Part shown: positions 8,605 to 17,452 of the stretch, piece by piece | Layout of the letters: the number at the start of each line of letters is the position of its first letter | Position numbering within the stretch: position 1 is the first letter of the stretch | From: an uncultured Lutibacter sp. | GTDB taxonomy: Bacteria > Bacteroidota > Bacteroidia > Flavobacteriales > Flavobacteriaceae | Direction: 5' to 3' | Length of the DNA stretch: 64,000 nt | NCBI RefSeq assembly: GCF_947493565.1 | Contig: NZ_CANLRG010000002.1 | Span: forward strand, 186,001 to 250,000 | Notes under the pieces: generated by a model | What the model was told of the DNA's origin: nothing | The model's input: the letters and a program-made list of their open reading frames with translations, nothing else | Databases searched by the model: none | Made by a program: the position numbers and the translations under genes

Positions 8605-9699
8605 TTAAAACTCAAATTTTAGCTGTACATTAATGGGTTTTTCTGGTTTCTTTTTTAAATGAATATTTAAATTGGTTACCGAAATTCCTAGTAAACGCAC
8701 AGAATTTAAAACTTTTTCTTGAAACAATAATTCTTTAACGGTTTCAAATAAAATTGCTTTTTCTTTTACAAAATAAGGCAATGTTTTGCTCCTAGTTTGA
8801 GTTTTAAAATCGCTATATTTTATTTTTAAGGTAATTGTTTTTCCCGACACTTTAGATTTTATCAATCGGTTTTCTAACTCTTCAGATATTTTTTCCAATT
8901 TTTCAATCATAAAAATTTCTGAGGTCAAATTCTTTATAAAGGTATGTTCTGCAGCTACTGATTTTCGTTCTCTGTTTGGTTTTACTTTACTTTGATGAAT
9001 ACCTCTAACTATTTGATAATAATGTAAACCCGATTTATTAAAATTTCTAATTAAAAATTCTTCTGTTTTTTCTTTCAAATCCTTTCCATTAAAAATACCC
9101 AAGTTGTACATTTTAGCAGCAGTAACTTTACCTATTCCAAAAAACTTTTCAATAGGTAACGTTTCTAAAAATGAAATAACCTCTTCTGGAGGAATTGTTT
9201 TTTGTCCGTTTGGTTTATTAATATCTGAAGCTATTTTGGCAATAAATTTATTCACTGAAATTCCAGCAGAGGCACTTAAATTCAACTCTTCAAAAATTCG
9301 TTGTCTTATTTCTTTTGCAATTAAACTAGCCGAAGGATTTCCTTTTTTATTTTCTGTAACATCTAAATATGCTTCATCTAGTGATAGCGGCTCTACTAAT
9401 TCGGTATACTCATAAAAAATAGCTCTAATTTTTTGTGAAATTTCTTTGTATCTTGAAAATCTTGGTCTTACAAAAATTAAATGTGGGCACTTTTTTTTTG
9501 CAACCACTCCACTCATTGCTGAACGCACTCCAAATTTACGAGCTTCATAACTAGCTGCTGCTACCACACCTCTTTCACTTTCACCTCCAACAACAATTGG
9601 TTTTCCTTTTAAATCTGGATTATCTAATTGTTCAACAGATGCATAAAAAGCATCCATATCAACGTGAATTATTTTTCGATATGATACGTTTTCTTTCAC
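8605..9699 (-). CDS. dinB: DNA polymerase IV (Y family)
   Basis: 364 residues, the usual length. Translesion polymerase that extends past damaged bases. The palm motif HVDMDAFYASVEQ begins at residue 12 with catalytic Asp14; the second motif SLDEAYLDVT carries the catalytic Asp-Glu pair at about residues 108-109. The helix-hairpin-helix thumb (FFGIGKVTAAKMYNLGI) and the C-terminal little-finger domain follow. The start is GTG at 9699; the next methionine lies inside the catalytic motif, so the non-ATG start is required. No beta-clamp motif can be called with confidence, though the C-terminus NVQLKFEF resembles a clamp-binding tail. Confidence 0.94.
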   Translation of the reverse strand: MKENVSYRKIIHVDMDAFYASVEQLDNPDLKGKPIVVGGESERGVVAAASYEARKFGVRSAMSGVVAKKKCPHLIFVRPRFSRYKEISQKIRAIFYEYTELVEPLSLDEAYLDVTENKKGNPSASLIAKEIRQRIFEELNLSASAGISVNKFIAKIASDINKPNGQKTIPPEEVISFLETLPIEKFFGIGKVTAAKMYNLGIFNGKDLKEKTEEFLIRNFNKSGLHYYQIVRGIHQSKVKPNRERKSVAAEHTFIKNLTSEIFMIEKLEKISEELENRLIKSKVSGKTITLKIKYSDFKTQTRSKTLPYFVKEKAILFETVKELLFQEKVLNSVRLLGISVTNLNIHLKKKPEKPINVQLKFEF

Positions 9700-9754
9700 C
9701 TTATAAAACTACAAAACTTAAAATTCATTTATATAGTAACCTTTAATAAATTCA

Positions 9755-9762
9755 TATATTTG
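9755..9762 (+). promoter_or_regulatory. -7 promoter box for the M18 aminopeptidase
   Basis: TATATTTG matches TAnnTTTG and lies 37 bases before the ATG at 9800. A -33 element is not obvious. Confidence 0.5.
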
Positions 9763-9799
9763 TTAGATACATTTTAAACTAAAATTATAAGACTTTTTT

Positions 9800-11101
9800 A
9801 TGGCAAAAAACCTAAAATACGCTAAAGATTTAATTAATTTTATTTACGATAGTCCTAGCCCATATCATGTAGTAAACAATGCTAAAAAAAGATTGATTGA
9901 AAAAGGATTTTCTGAATTAAAATTAACCGATAAATGGAACATTTATAAAGGTGAAAAATATTTTGTTTGCCAAAACAATACTTCTCTTTTTGCATTTACT
10001 GTAGGAACTGGAAACTTAGAAGAGAGTGGCTTTAAAATTATAGCCTCACATTCTGATTCTCCAACATTTAAAATAAAACCTTCACCTGAAATTTCAGTAG
10101 ATAATAAATATATTAAATTTAATACCGAAACTTACGGAGGACCTATTTTAAGCACTTGGTTTGATCGTCCATTATCTATTGCTGGTAGGGTTAGTGTAAA
10201 AAGCGACAACCCTTTAAAACCAACATCTCATTTAGTAAATATCAAACAACCTATTCTTGTTATCCCTAATTTACCAATCCATTTCAATAGAAAAGTAAAT
10301 GATGGCATTGCTTTAAACAAACAAATTGACATGTTGCCTGTAACTACCGTTGTGAGTGAGGAGTTAAATACAGACAACTTATTGGCAATCAAAATTTCTG
10401 AAGAAATAAATGTTCCTGTTAAAGATATTTTAGAAGTCGATTTAAACCTTTATAATTTTGAAAAAGGAAGTATTATAGGATTAAATAATGAATTTATTTG
10501 TTCAGGTAAATTAGATGATTTAGCAATGGTACACGCAAGTTTAAATGCTTTTTTAGATGCTCCAATATCAAACTCAACTAATATTTTAGCTGTTTTTGAT
10601 AATGAAGAAGTGGGTAGTAGATCTAAGCAAGGAGCTGGCTCCCCTATACTTAAAGATATCTTAAAAAGAATAGTTACTGTCCAAAATAAAAATGAAGAAG
10701 AGTTTCAGCGTGCTATTTACAATTCATTTATGATAAGTGCTGATATGGCTCATGCATTACATCCTAATCATCCAGACAAACACGATCCTGTAACAAGACC
10801 TATTATTAATGGTGGACCTGTTATAAAAATTGAAGGAAATCAAAAATATACTACTGACAGCGATTCTAGTGCTGTTTTTGAAATGATTTGTAACAAAGCT
10901 TCAATACCTTGTCAAAAGTTTGTTAATCGCTCTGATATGCTAGGAGGTGGTACTTTAGGAAATGTTTCTGCAGGTCAATTAGCAATTCGCTCGGTTGACG
11001 TAGGAAATCCAATGTGGGCTATGCACTCTGTTATGGAAACAGGAGGCGTAGAAGATCACTCTTATATGACCAAGGCGTTGAATCAATTTTATAACTTATA
11101 G
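9800..11101 (+). CDS. M18 family aminopeptidase
   Basis: 433 residues, normal for the aspartyl/leucyl aminopeptidase M18 family. The metal ligands of the co-catalytic zinc site can be seen in ASHSDSPTFKIKP (His-x-Asp), GKLDDLAMV, FDNEEVGSRS (Glu-Glu) and ADMAHALHPN, and the last histidine in MHSVMETGG. These enzymes are cytoplasmic dodecamers that trim N-terminal residues in peptide turnover. It has its own promoter and a strong terminator. Confidence 0.94.
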   Translation: MAKNLKYAKDLINFIYDSPSPYHVVNNAKKRLIEKGFSELKLTDKWNIYKGEKYFVCQNNTSLFAFTVGTGNLEESGFKIIASHSDSPTFKIKPSPEISVDNKYIKFNTETYGGPILSTWFDRPLSIAGRVSVKSDNPLKPTSHLVNIKQPILVIPNLPIHFNRKVNDGIALNKQIDMLPVTTVVSEELNTDNLLAIKISEEINVPVKDILEVDLNLYNFEKGSIIGLNNEFICSGKLDDLAMVHASLNAFLDAPISNSTNILAVFDNEEVGSRSKQGAGSPILKDILKRIVTVQNKNEEEFQRAIYNSFMISADMAHALHPNHPDKHDPVTRPIINGGPVIKIEGNQKYTTDSDSSAVFEMICNKASIPCQKFVNRSDMLGGGTLGNVSAGQLAIRSVDVGNPMWAMHSVMETGGVEDHSYMTKALNQFYNL

Positions 11102-11108
11102 TTTAATT

Positions 11109-11139
11109 AAAAAGGGTTGCAAATATTGCAACCCTTTTT
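11109..11139. terminator. Bidirectional intrinsic terminator
   Basis: Perfect 14-base arms (AAAAAGGGTTGCAA / TTGCAACCCTTTTT) around a 3-base loop, with A and T runs at the ends. It separates the convergent M18 aminopeptidase and glutamate dehydrogenase genes. Confidence 0.9.
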
Positions 11140-11162
11140 AATATCATCAATAAAATAATTTA

Positions 11163-12500
11163 TTAAATAACACCTAAATCTAACATTGTATCGGCTACTT
11201 TTATAAAACCAGCAATATTAGCTCCTTTAACATAATTAATATAATTATCATCATTTGTTCCGTATTTCAAACAAGCTTCATGAATTGAACTCATAATTGT
11301 TTTTAATCTAGCATCAACTTCATCACTAGACCAATTAATTTTCATTGCATTTTGAGTCATTTCCAATCCAGAAACTGCAACACCTCCTGCGTTTGCTGCT
11401 TTACCTGGAGCAAATGGTAATTTATTGTTATGGAATACATCAATAGCTTCAGGGGTACAACCCATATTTGAAACTTCAATTACGTATTTAACGCCATTTT
11501 TTACCAACATTTCGGCATCATCTCCATTTAATTCATTTTGAATTGCTGATGGCATAGCGATATCGCAAGCAACTTCCCAAGGTTTCTTTCCTGGGAAAAA
11601 TTTAGTTTCAGGAAACTCTTCGGCAAAAGTAGAAACAATATCATTATTTGAAGCTCTTAATTCTAATAGATATTCAATTTTATCAGCATCAAGACCATTT
11701 TCATCATAAATATAACCATCAGGTCCAGAAATAGTAATTACTTTACCTCCTAGCTCAGTAACTTTTAAAGCTACACCCCAAGCAACGTTTCCAAATCCGG
11801 AAACTGTTACAGTTTTACCTTCAAAAGTATCATTATTAGCTTTTAACATTTCATCAGCAAAATAAGTTGCTCCAAAACCAGTAGCTTCAGGTCTTACTAA
11901 ACTTCCTCCCCAATTAAGTCCTTTACCAGTTAAAACTCCTGTATTTTCTTGCTGAAGTTTTTTGTACATTCCATACATAAAACCAATTTCTCTACCACCA
12001 GTTCCAATATCACCAGCAGGAACATCGGTATTTGGACCTATTAACCTCCATAGTTCAAGCATAAAAGCTTGGCAAAAACGCATAATTTCTGTATCAGATT
12101 TACCTTTTGGGTTAAAATCAGATCCTCCTTTACCACCTCCCATAGGTAGTGTAGTTAAGGCATTTTTAAAAATTTGCTCAAAACCTAAAAACTTAAGAAT
12201 ACTTAAGTTTACACTTGGGTGTAATCGAATTCCTCCTTTATAAGGACCAATTGCATTATTAAATTGAACTCTATAACCTAGGTTTACTTGAACATTTCCT
12301 GAATCGTCTAACCAAGAAACTTTAAAAGTTAAAATTCGGTCTGGTTCCACTAAACGCTCAATAATTTTTGCAGCTTCATATTGAGGATTTTCATTATAAA
12401 TAACTTCAATTGATTCTAGCACTTCGTGCACTGCTTGAAGAAACTCTTTTTCTCCTGGATGCTTCGCTTCCAAGGAATTCATTATGTCATTTACATTCAT
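11163..12500 (-). CDS. Glutamate dehydrogenase, probably NAD-type (copy 1)
   Basis: 445 residues of the hexameric Glu/Leu/Phe/Val dehydrogenase family. The glutamate site PYKGGIRLHPSVN and catalytic region LPMGGGKGGSDFNPKG are intact. The Rossmann motif is GFGNVAWG and the motif that reads EGANMP in the neighbouring paralogue is replaced by VSNMGCTPEAI. From memory the GFGNVAWG form is seen in the NAD-dependent enzyme of Porphyromonas, so a catabolic NAD-linked role (glutamate to 2-oxoglutarate and ammonia) is inferred, in contrast to copy 2. Two TAAATTTG -7 boxes (minus strand, 12544-12551 and 12560-12567) lie upstream. Confidence 0.9.
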   Translation of the reverse strand: MNVNDIMNSLEAKHPGEKEFLQAVHEVLESIEVIYNENPQYEAAKIIERLVEPDRILTFKVSWLDDSGNVQVNLGYRVQFNNAIGPYKGGIRLHPSVNLSILKFLGFEQIFKNALTTLPMGGGKGGSDFNPKGKSDTEIMRFCQAFMLELWRLIGPNTDVPAGDIGTGGREIGFMYGMYKKLQQENTGVLTGKGLNWGGSLVRPEATGFGATYFADEMLKANNDTFEGKTVTVSGFGNVAWGVALKVTELGGKVITISGPDGYIYDENGLDADKIEYLLELRASNNDIVSTFAEEFPETKFFPGKKPWEVACDIAMPSAIQNELNGDDAEMLVKNGVKYVIEVSNMGCTPEAIDVFHNNKLPFAPGKAANAGGVAVSGLEMTQNAMKINWSSDEVDARLKTIMSSIHEACLKYGTNDDNYINYVKGANIAGFIKVADTMLDLGVI

Positions 12501-12543
12501 GTTTTTTGGGTATAATTATATTTATTTTTTTTCTAATTTATTA

Positions 12544-12567
12544 CAAATTTATTTCATAACAAATTTA
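12544..12567 (-). promoter_or_regulatory. Tandem -7 boxes upstream of glutamate dehydrogenase copy 1
   Basis: On the minus strand TAAATTTG occurs twice, at 12551-12544 and 12567-12560, both matching TAnnTTTG. The nearer one is 44 bases before the start codon. No -33 box is clear for either. Confidence 0.4.
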
Positions 12568-12693
12568 CTGAATTTTCTTTTATTTGCCTAAAAAAGATGT
12601 AGTTATATTGCTTATGTTATACTTTTTTCAAACACATTTTTCACTTTTAATTTATTACTAATTTGAAGTTCTTTCTTTTTAATTACATTTTAT

Positions 12694-15600
12694 TTACATA
12701 AACCCATCTGGAGGTAATAAATCGATAGATTCTTCAATTATATCTTCATTTTCTTTTAAAACGAATCCTTCTTTATAAATAACTGCTTTGTTGCTTTTTC
12801 CATCCACCAAAATAGTTAAAAAGTTTTCAAAGTTAATATGTCTTAAATACTCATCTTCATAAGTTGCTTTTTGTTTATTTAAATAATCTATATCAAAAAA
12901 ACCGTCTTTTATAAAAGGGTTTATGGTTAAATAACCCACTTTAAAAGAAGTTAAATTTTGAAAGAAATGAGTTCCTTGGCTAGGATCTATTCTAAAGTCA
13001 TGCAGACCAGACTCAATAATTATTTTTGCTGAAGATATTTGCGGCCAAATAACAGGAATCCCCAACCAAGGATCGCTTGATCCCCAACGTCCAGGACCCA
13101 CTAGAATATAATTTTTACCAGACTCTTCAAACTTTTTATTAATTTTTTCTACAGCAACTGCAATTTGTCTTGTATTGGCCGAATTAAATGTTTCAGGTTT
13201 TACATAAACAATATCGCAAATATTCTCGTATTTCCCATTTCCTAAAGCAGATTCAGAATAAATTATAGTATCTGAAAAATCGATTTTTGTTGGTAATTCA
13301 TTGGTTGATTCTATACTCTCTACAATCGGTCTAATTTGCAAAAAACTAAATTCTTTAGGTTGTCCGGCCGGCACATCTAATTTAATTGCAAACTCCATTT
13401 CTATCGGATTTCTCATTTCTCGTTGTCCTACCCTCAATAAATCCTGTAATATTTCGCTTAACGGAAATGTATTGTATTTTAAAATATTATCAAATGTAAT
13501 TACTCTAATTCCATCATGTAATACTCCAGGTCTGATAATATTATTTTGTAAATCGTAGGTCGAAGCTACATACTTTAATGAGCCATGGTCTTTTGCTTTT
13601 CTTAGACTAATTTTTTTCTTGTTTATGGCTTCGCTTGTAGAGGCTTTATAACTACTTGGATCCATATCTAATCCATAAAAATATTTTTGAGTTTCTCTTT
13701 GCGCAGTACCTGGTGATGATAATTGCAGTATTTTTTTGGGATGATGAGGAGAAAAACGCAACGTATTTCCACCGCCAACAATAATTTCACCTAAGCCTAA
13801 AGCAATATTAGCAATACCTTCATTTGGTTTTTCCTCTCCTAATGGATAAAAATTTATGGAACGAGCTACACCTGAAATGTTTGGATAATATACATCGTTG
13901 TATTTTTTTCCTATTACTTCTTGTAAAATAACCGCCATTTTATCTTCTTCAATAGTATGTGAAGTTGCTTTTAAATACGATTTACTATTTTGATAAAATG
14001 CAGATGCAATTACAGATTTTACTGCATTAGAAATCATTACTAACATTTTATCTAAATTGGTATTTGGAATCATATATGTAGCAAAAACTCCTGCAAATGG
14101 CTGATAATGAGAATCTTCTAAAACACTAGATGACCTAACTGCAATTGGGTTTTGTGACGTTTTTAAAAAGGCCTCAATATCGTCCATAGCCCATTTTGGA
14201 AGGTCTTTTGATACAAACATTTTTAAAATTTCTTCATCGTTGTTACATTTAGCAGCAAAACGTATTAGTTTGTGAGTTTCAATAAATTGGTCAAAAACAT
14301 CGGTACTTATTACTACGGTTCTTGGAATGGAAATATTTACATTGTCGTATTTTTTAAATAACTTATTTCGTTTTAAAAAGGAATCAATAAAAGCTAAACC
14401 TCTTCCTTTTCCACCTAAAGCACCTTCTCCAATTCTAGAAAAACCAACATATTCATCGTACCTATTTTTGTCAAACTTTACAATTACTCCACGAGATCGA
14501 TAAACTCGGTAGGCTTTTATAGATTTTATTAAAAATTCTCTAACTTGGTTAACGTCTTCAAAATCTTCAAATTCAATATTTCTTAACAAATCGGCTAATG
14601 GAAATAATGCTCTAGACTCTAACCATTTAGAATACTCACTTCTTTTAGCATGGTATACAATTGCTTCATTTGTGACCGCAGTTAATGCTTTTTGAAATTC
14701 ACTTAAATCTTTAGTTATTGCCAGAACTTTCATTTGTTCTGGATCCCAAAACTCAAAATTTCCGAAAGAAAAATATTTTGTTATGTAATATTTTATATCA
14801 ACTCCCAGTGTTTCAGAATGTTTATATAAGAATTTTCCTTTTAGTTCTAAAGTTCTTTTTTCATTATTTTTATCAGATGATTGAATTAAAAAAGGAAAAT
14901 ACCTTTTATAACTTCTTACATATTTTAAAAAAAGAAAACCTGCTTCAGGATTTCGTACTCCATTCTTAAAATAATTAACATCTGAAATAACTCCTAATAG
15001 CTTATCTTTGTATTTTTCAAAAAGGGTTATTCCTTCTTCATAAGTAGTTGCTAATAATATTTTAGGTCTACCACGCATTAGCATCATTTGTCTGTGTTCA
15101 TTTAACCCTTCAGACATAAATGCATGGGTTTGTTTTAAAATAGTTTTATAAATAAGTGGCAAATATCTTGAATAGAACTTCAATGAATCTTCAACTAGTA
15201 AAATAGCTTTTACGCCAATATCACTAATATCATTTTCAGCATTCATTCTATCTTCCGTTAATTTTATAATTGCCAAAAATATTTCCACATTTCCATTCCA
15301 ATGAAATACAAAATCTATAATTCCTGTATTTTCTTTTTGAAGCTTACTTCTTAGTTCTGATGAATAGTGGCTTAAAGCTGCAATAGGTACATTTGGGCAA
15401 GCTTCTTTAATTTGTTTAGAAGTTTCAAAAGCTTTGTAATTACCGATATCTAACCACGTTATAACTAAGTCTATTTTATTAGATTGAAGCATTCTAATTG
15501 CTCTTTTAGCAGAATTAGCATGCATAAAACTTGGAGGATATCTTAGGTGTAAAGCGGTATATTCATTAAAAATACGTTCATCAATTCTTCCATCTTCTTC

Positions 15601-15726
15601 CAACATATAATAATCATAATTTGAACATACAATTAATACTTTATGAATCCTATTTTGCATTAATTGATTAAACTCAAATTCTTCAAATTCATACGTTTTT
15701 AAATCTGGAAGCTGTTTGTTTTTCAT
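12694..15726 (-). CDS. Receiver-domain protein with PPDK-type ATP-grasp (PEP/pyruvate-binding) domain
   Basis: 1010 residues. Two receiver-like domains come first: residues 28-155 (degenerate, Asp93 in TWLDIG) and 173-300 (VED at 178-180, acceptor Asp249 in ISDVNYF, Ser283/284 at the switch position). From about residue 430 to 900 follows the PPDK N-terminal ATP-grasp domain, with GEGALGGKGRGLAF, PIAVRSSSVLEDS and SFLQIRPIVES. The swivelling His domain and the PEP-binding barrel of true PEP synthase or pyruvate phosphate dikinase are missing, so the enzyme names often attached to such proteins should not be used. It lies alone between the two glutamate dehydrogenases, and a terminator separates it from copy 2. 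Its reaction is unknown. Confidence 0.8.
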   Translation of the reverse strand: MKNKQLPDLKTYEFEEFEFNQLMQNRIHKVLIVCSNYDYYMLEEDGRIDERIFNEYTALHLRYPPSFMHANSAKRAIRMLQSNKIDLVITWLDIGNYKAFETSKQIKEACPNVPIAALSHYSSELRSKLQKENTGIIDFVFHWNGNVEIFLAIIKLTEDRMNAENDISDIGVKAILLVEDSLKFYSRYLPLIYKTILKQTHAFMSEGLNEHRQMMLMRGRPKILLATTYEEGITLFEKYKDKLLGVISDVNYFKNGVRNPEAGFLFLKYVRSYKRYFPFLIQSSDKNNEKRTLELKGKFLYKHSETLGVDIKYYITKYFSFGNFEFWDPEQMKVLAITKDLSEFQKALTAVTNEAIVYHAKRSEYSKWLESRALFPLADLLRNIEFEDFEDVNQVREFLIKSIKAYRVYRSRGVIVKFDKNRYDEYVGFSRIGEGALGGKGRGLAFIDSFLKRNKLFKKYDNVNISIPRTVVISTDVFDQFIETHKLIRFAAKCNNDEEILKMFVSKDLPKWAMDDIEAFLKTSQNPIAVRSSSVLEDSHYQPFAGVFATYMIPNTNLDKMLVMISNAVKSVIASAFYQNSKSYLKATSHTIEEDKMAVILQEVIGKKYNDVYYPNISGVARSINFYPLGEEKPNEGIANIALGLGEIIVGGGNTLRFSPHHPKKILQLSSPGTAQRETQKYFYGLDMDPSSYKASTSEAINKKKISLRKAKDHGSLKYVASTYDLQNNIIRPGVLHDGIRVITFDNILKYNTFPLSEILQDLLRVGQREMRNPIEMEFAIKLDVPAGQPKEFSFLQIRPIVESIESTNELPTKIDFSDTIIYSESALGNGKYENICDIVYVKPETFNSANTRQIAVAVEKINKKFEESGKNYILVGPGRWGSSDPWLGIPVIWPQISSAKIIIESGLHDFRIDPSQGTHFFQNLTSFKVGYLTINPFIKDGFFDIDYLNKQKATYEDEYLRHINFENFLTILVDGKSNKAVIYKEGFVLKENEDIIEESIDLLPPDGFM

Positions 15727-15792
15727 AATTATCTTTAGTTTAACTTTTGCTAAGTTAAAATTTTCGTTAATAGTTTTATAATTATAACACTT

Positions 15793-15825
15793 AAAAAAAG
15801 ACCGCCTTAAAAGGCAGTCTTTTTT
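15793..15825 (-). terminator. Intrinsic terminator of glutamate dehydrogenase copy 2
   Basis: Hairpin AGACCGCCTT / AAGGCAGTCT with a single C-A mismatch, flanked by A and T runs. It lies just past the stop of the gene that is transcribed leftwards, and before the receiver/ATP-grasp gene. Confidence 0.8.
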
Positions 15826-15846
15826 GCGTAAATATAAATTTAAGGA

Positions 15847-17190
15847 TTAAACAATACCTTGCGCTAACATTGCATCAGCAACTTTAACAAAACCAGAGAT
15901 GTTTGCTCCTTTAACATAATCAATATATCCATCATCTTGTTTCCCAAATTTAATACAAGAATCGTGAATATCAGCCATAATTTTTTGAAGTCTCACATCA
16001 ACCTCTTCACGTGTCCAATTAATACGTAACGAATTTTGAGACATTTCTAAACCAGAAGTTGCTACACCTCCAGCATTAGATGCTTTTCCAGGAGCATAAA
16101 GTATTTTAGCTTCTTGGTAAGCGGTAATCGCTTCTGGTGTAGATGGCATATTAGCACCTTCACTTACTACATAGCACCCATTTTTTAATAATGTTTTTGC
16201 TTCGCTTTCATTTACTTCATTCTGAGTTGCACACGGTAAGGCAACTTCACATTTTACAGACCATGGTCTTTCCCCTTTAAAAAATTTAGCATTTGGATAT
16301 TTATTTATATAAGCACTAATTCTACCTCTTTTGTTATTTTTAAGATCCATTACAAAAGCAAGTTTATCGGCATCTATACCATCTTCATCATAAATATAAC
16401 CTGAAGAGTCAGACAAAGTAACTACTTTAGCTCCTAATTGAGTTGCTTTTTCACAAGCATATTGAGCTACATTTCCTGAACCTGATATAGTTACTGTTTT
16501 CCCTTTTATAGTATCTTCTTTAGTTTCTAGCATACTTTGAGCAAAATATACCGTTCCATAACCTGTTGCTTCAGGTCTAATTAAAGAGCCACCCCAAGAC
16601 ATTCCTTTACCAGTTAATACACCCGTAAACTCGTTACGTAATTTTTTATACATTCCAAATAAGAAACCTATTTCTCTTCCACCTACACCAATATCTCCTG
16701 CTGGAACATCTGTATTTGGTCCAATATGACGGAATAACTCACTCATAAAGCTTTGACAAAAGCGCATAATTTCACCATCAGATTTTCCTTTAGGATCAAA
16801 ATCTGACCCACCTTTACCACCACCCATTGGTAATGTAGTTAAAGCATTTTTAAAAACTTGCTCAAATGCCAAAAATTTAAGAATGCTTAGGTTTACTGTT
16901 GGATGAAAACGCAACCCTCCTTTATAAGGTCCAATAGCTGAGTTCATTTCAATTCTAAACCCTCTGTTTACAATAATTTCACCGCTATCATCAACCCAAG
17001 GAACGCGGAACATTAAAACCCTTTCAGGCTCCACCATTCTTAATAAAATGTTTTTGCCGTTGTAAATTTCATGGTTAGCAATATAAGGAATAACCGTTTC
17101 GACTACTTCTTCTACAGCTTGTAAAAACTCAGGTTCAAATTGGTTACGTTCTTTCACCAAATTCATAAACTCTTTAGTTTTTGATTCCAT
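15847..17190 (-). CDS. gdhA: Glutamate dehydrogenase, NADP-type (copy 2)
   Basis: 447 residues from the ATG at 17190. All signatures of the biosynthetic GdhA are present: PYKGGLRFHPTVN, LPMGGGKGGSDFDPKG, the dinucleotide motif SGSGNVAQYA and EGANMPSTPEAI. It aminates 2-oxoglutarate with NADPH in ammonia assimilation. A longer frame opens at 17235, but that region holds the -7 promoter box (17233-17240), so the downstream ATG is the real start. An inverted repeat overlaps the promoter and may be an operator. A strong terminator follows the gene. Confidence 0.94.
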   Translation of the reverse strand: MESKTKEFMNLVKERNQFEPEFLQAVEEVVETVIPYIANHEIYNGKNILLRMVEPERVLMFRVPWVDDSGEIIVNRGFRIEMNSAIGPYKGGLRFHPTVNLSILKFLAFEQVFKNALTTLPMGGGKGGSDFDPKGKSDGEIMRFCQSFMSELFRHIGPNTDVPAGDIGVGGREIGFLFGMYKKLRNEFTGVLTGKGMSWGGSLIRPEATGYGTVYFAQSMLETKEDTIKGKTVTISGSGNVAQYACEKATQLGAKVVTLSDSSGYIYDEDGIDADKLAFVMDLKNNKRGRISAYINKYPNAKFFKGERPWSVKCEVALPCATQNEVNESEAKTLLKNGCYVVSEGANMPSTPEAITAYQEAKILYAPGKASNAGGVATSGLEMSQNSLRINWTREEVDVRLQKIMADIHDSCIKFGKQDDGYIDYVKGANISGFVKVADAMLAQGIV

Positions 17191-17232
17191 AATTTTTGAT
17201 GTATTATTTTGAATTTTATTTAATTTGCTACA

Positions 17233-17240
17233 CAAATATA
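17233..17240 (-). promoter_or_regulatory. -7 promoter box of gdhA copy 2
   Basis: TATATTTG on the minus strand matches TAnnTTTG. It lies 43 bases before the ATG at 17190 and overlaps the upstream alternative start, which it therefore argues against. Confidence 0.6.
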
Positions 17241-17260
17241 GCCAATTTTTAAGGCTATAT
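17236..17260. promoter_or_regulatory. Inverted repeat over the gdhA promoter, candidate operator
   Basis: ATATAGCC and GGCTATAT are perfect 8-base arms with a 9-base AT-only spacer. The left arm overlaps the -7 box. This is a plausible repressor or activator site for nitrogen-dependent control; the regulator is unknown. Confidence 0.45.
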
Positions 17261-17425
17261 TTAAAATAATAAACTTTATTTACGAAAATATTTTAGTTTT
17301 CTAAAACGTTTTCGTAAAAGGTTATTTTAAGAATTACTTATACCTATTATAAATCCTTATTTATATATTTAAAAAGTGATATTTATCATTCATCTATTCA
17401 TATTATTTATGAAAATAAAAATGCT

Positions 17426-17433
17426 TAAATTTG
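17426..17433 (+). promoter_or_regulatory. -7 promoter box of pheS
   Basis: TAAATTTG matches TAnnTTTG and ends 19 bases before the pheS ATG, giving a leader of about 13 bases. Confidence 0.5.
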
Positions 17434-17452
17434 CATTCTAATTTTATACAAA

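Noticed and set aside
12694-15726. Naming the large protein PEP synthase or pyruvate phosphate dikinase
   Set aside because: The phosphohistidine and PEP-binding domains are missing; only the ATP-grasp domain is shared.
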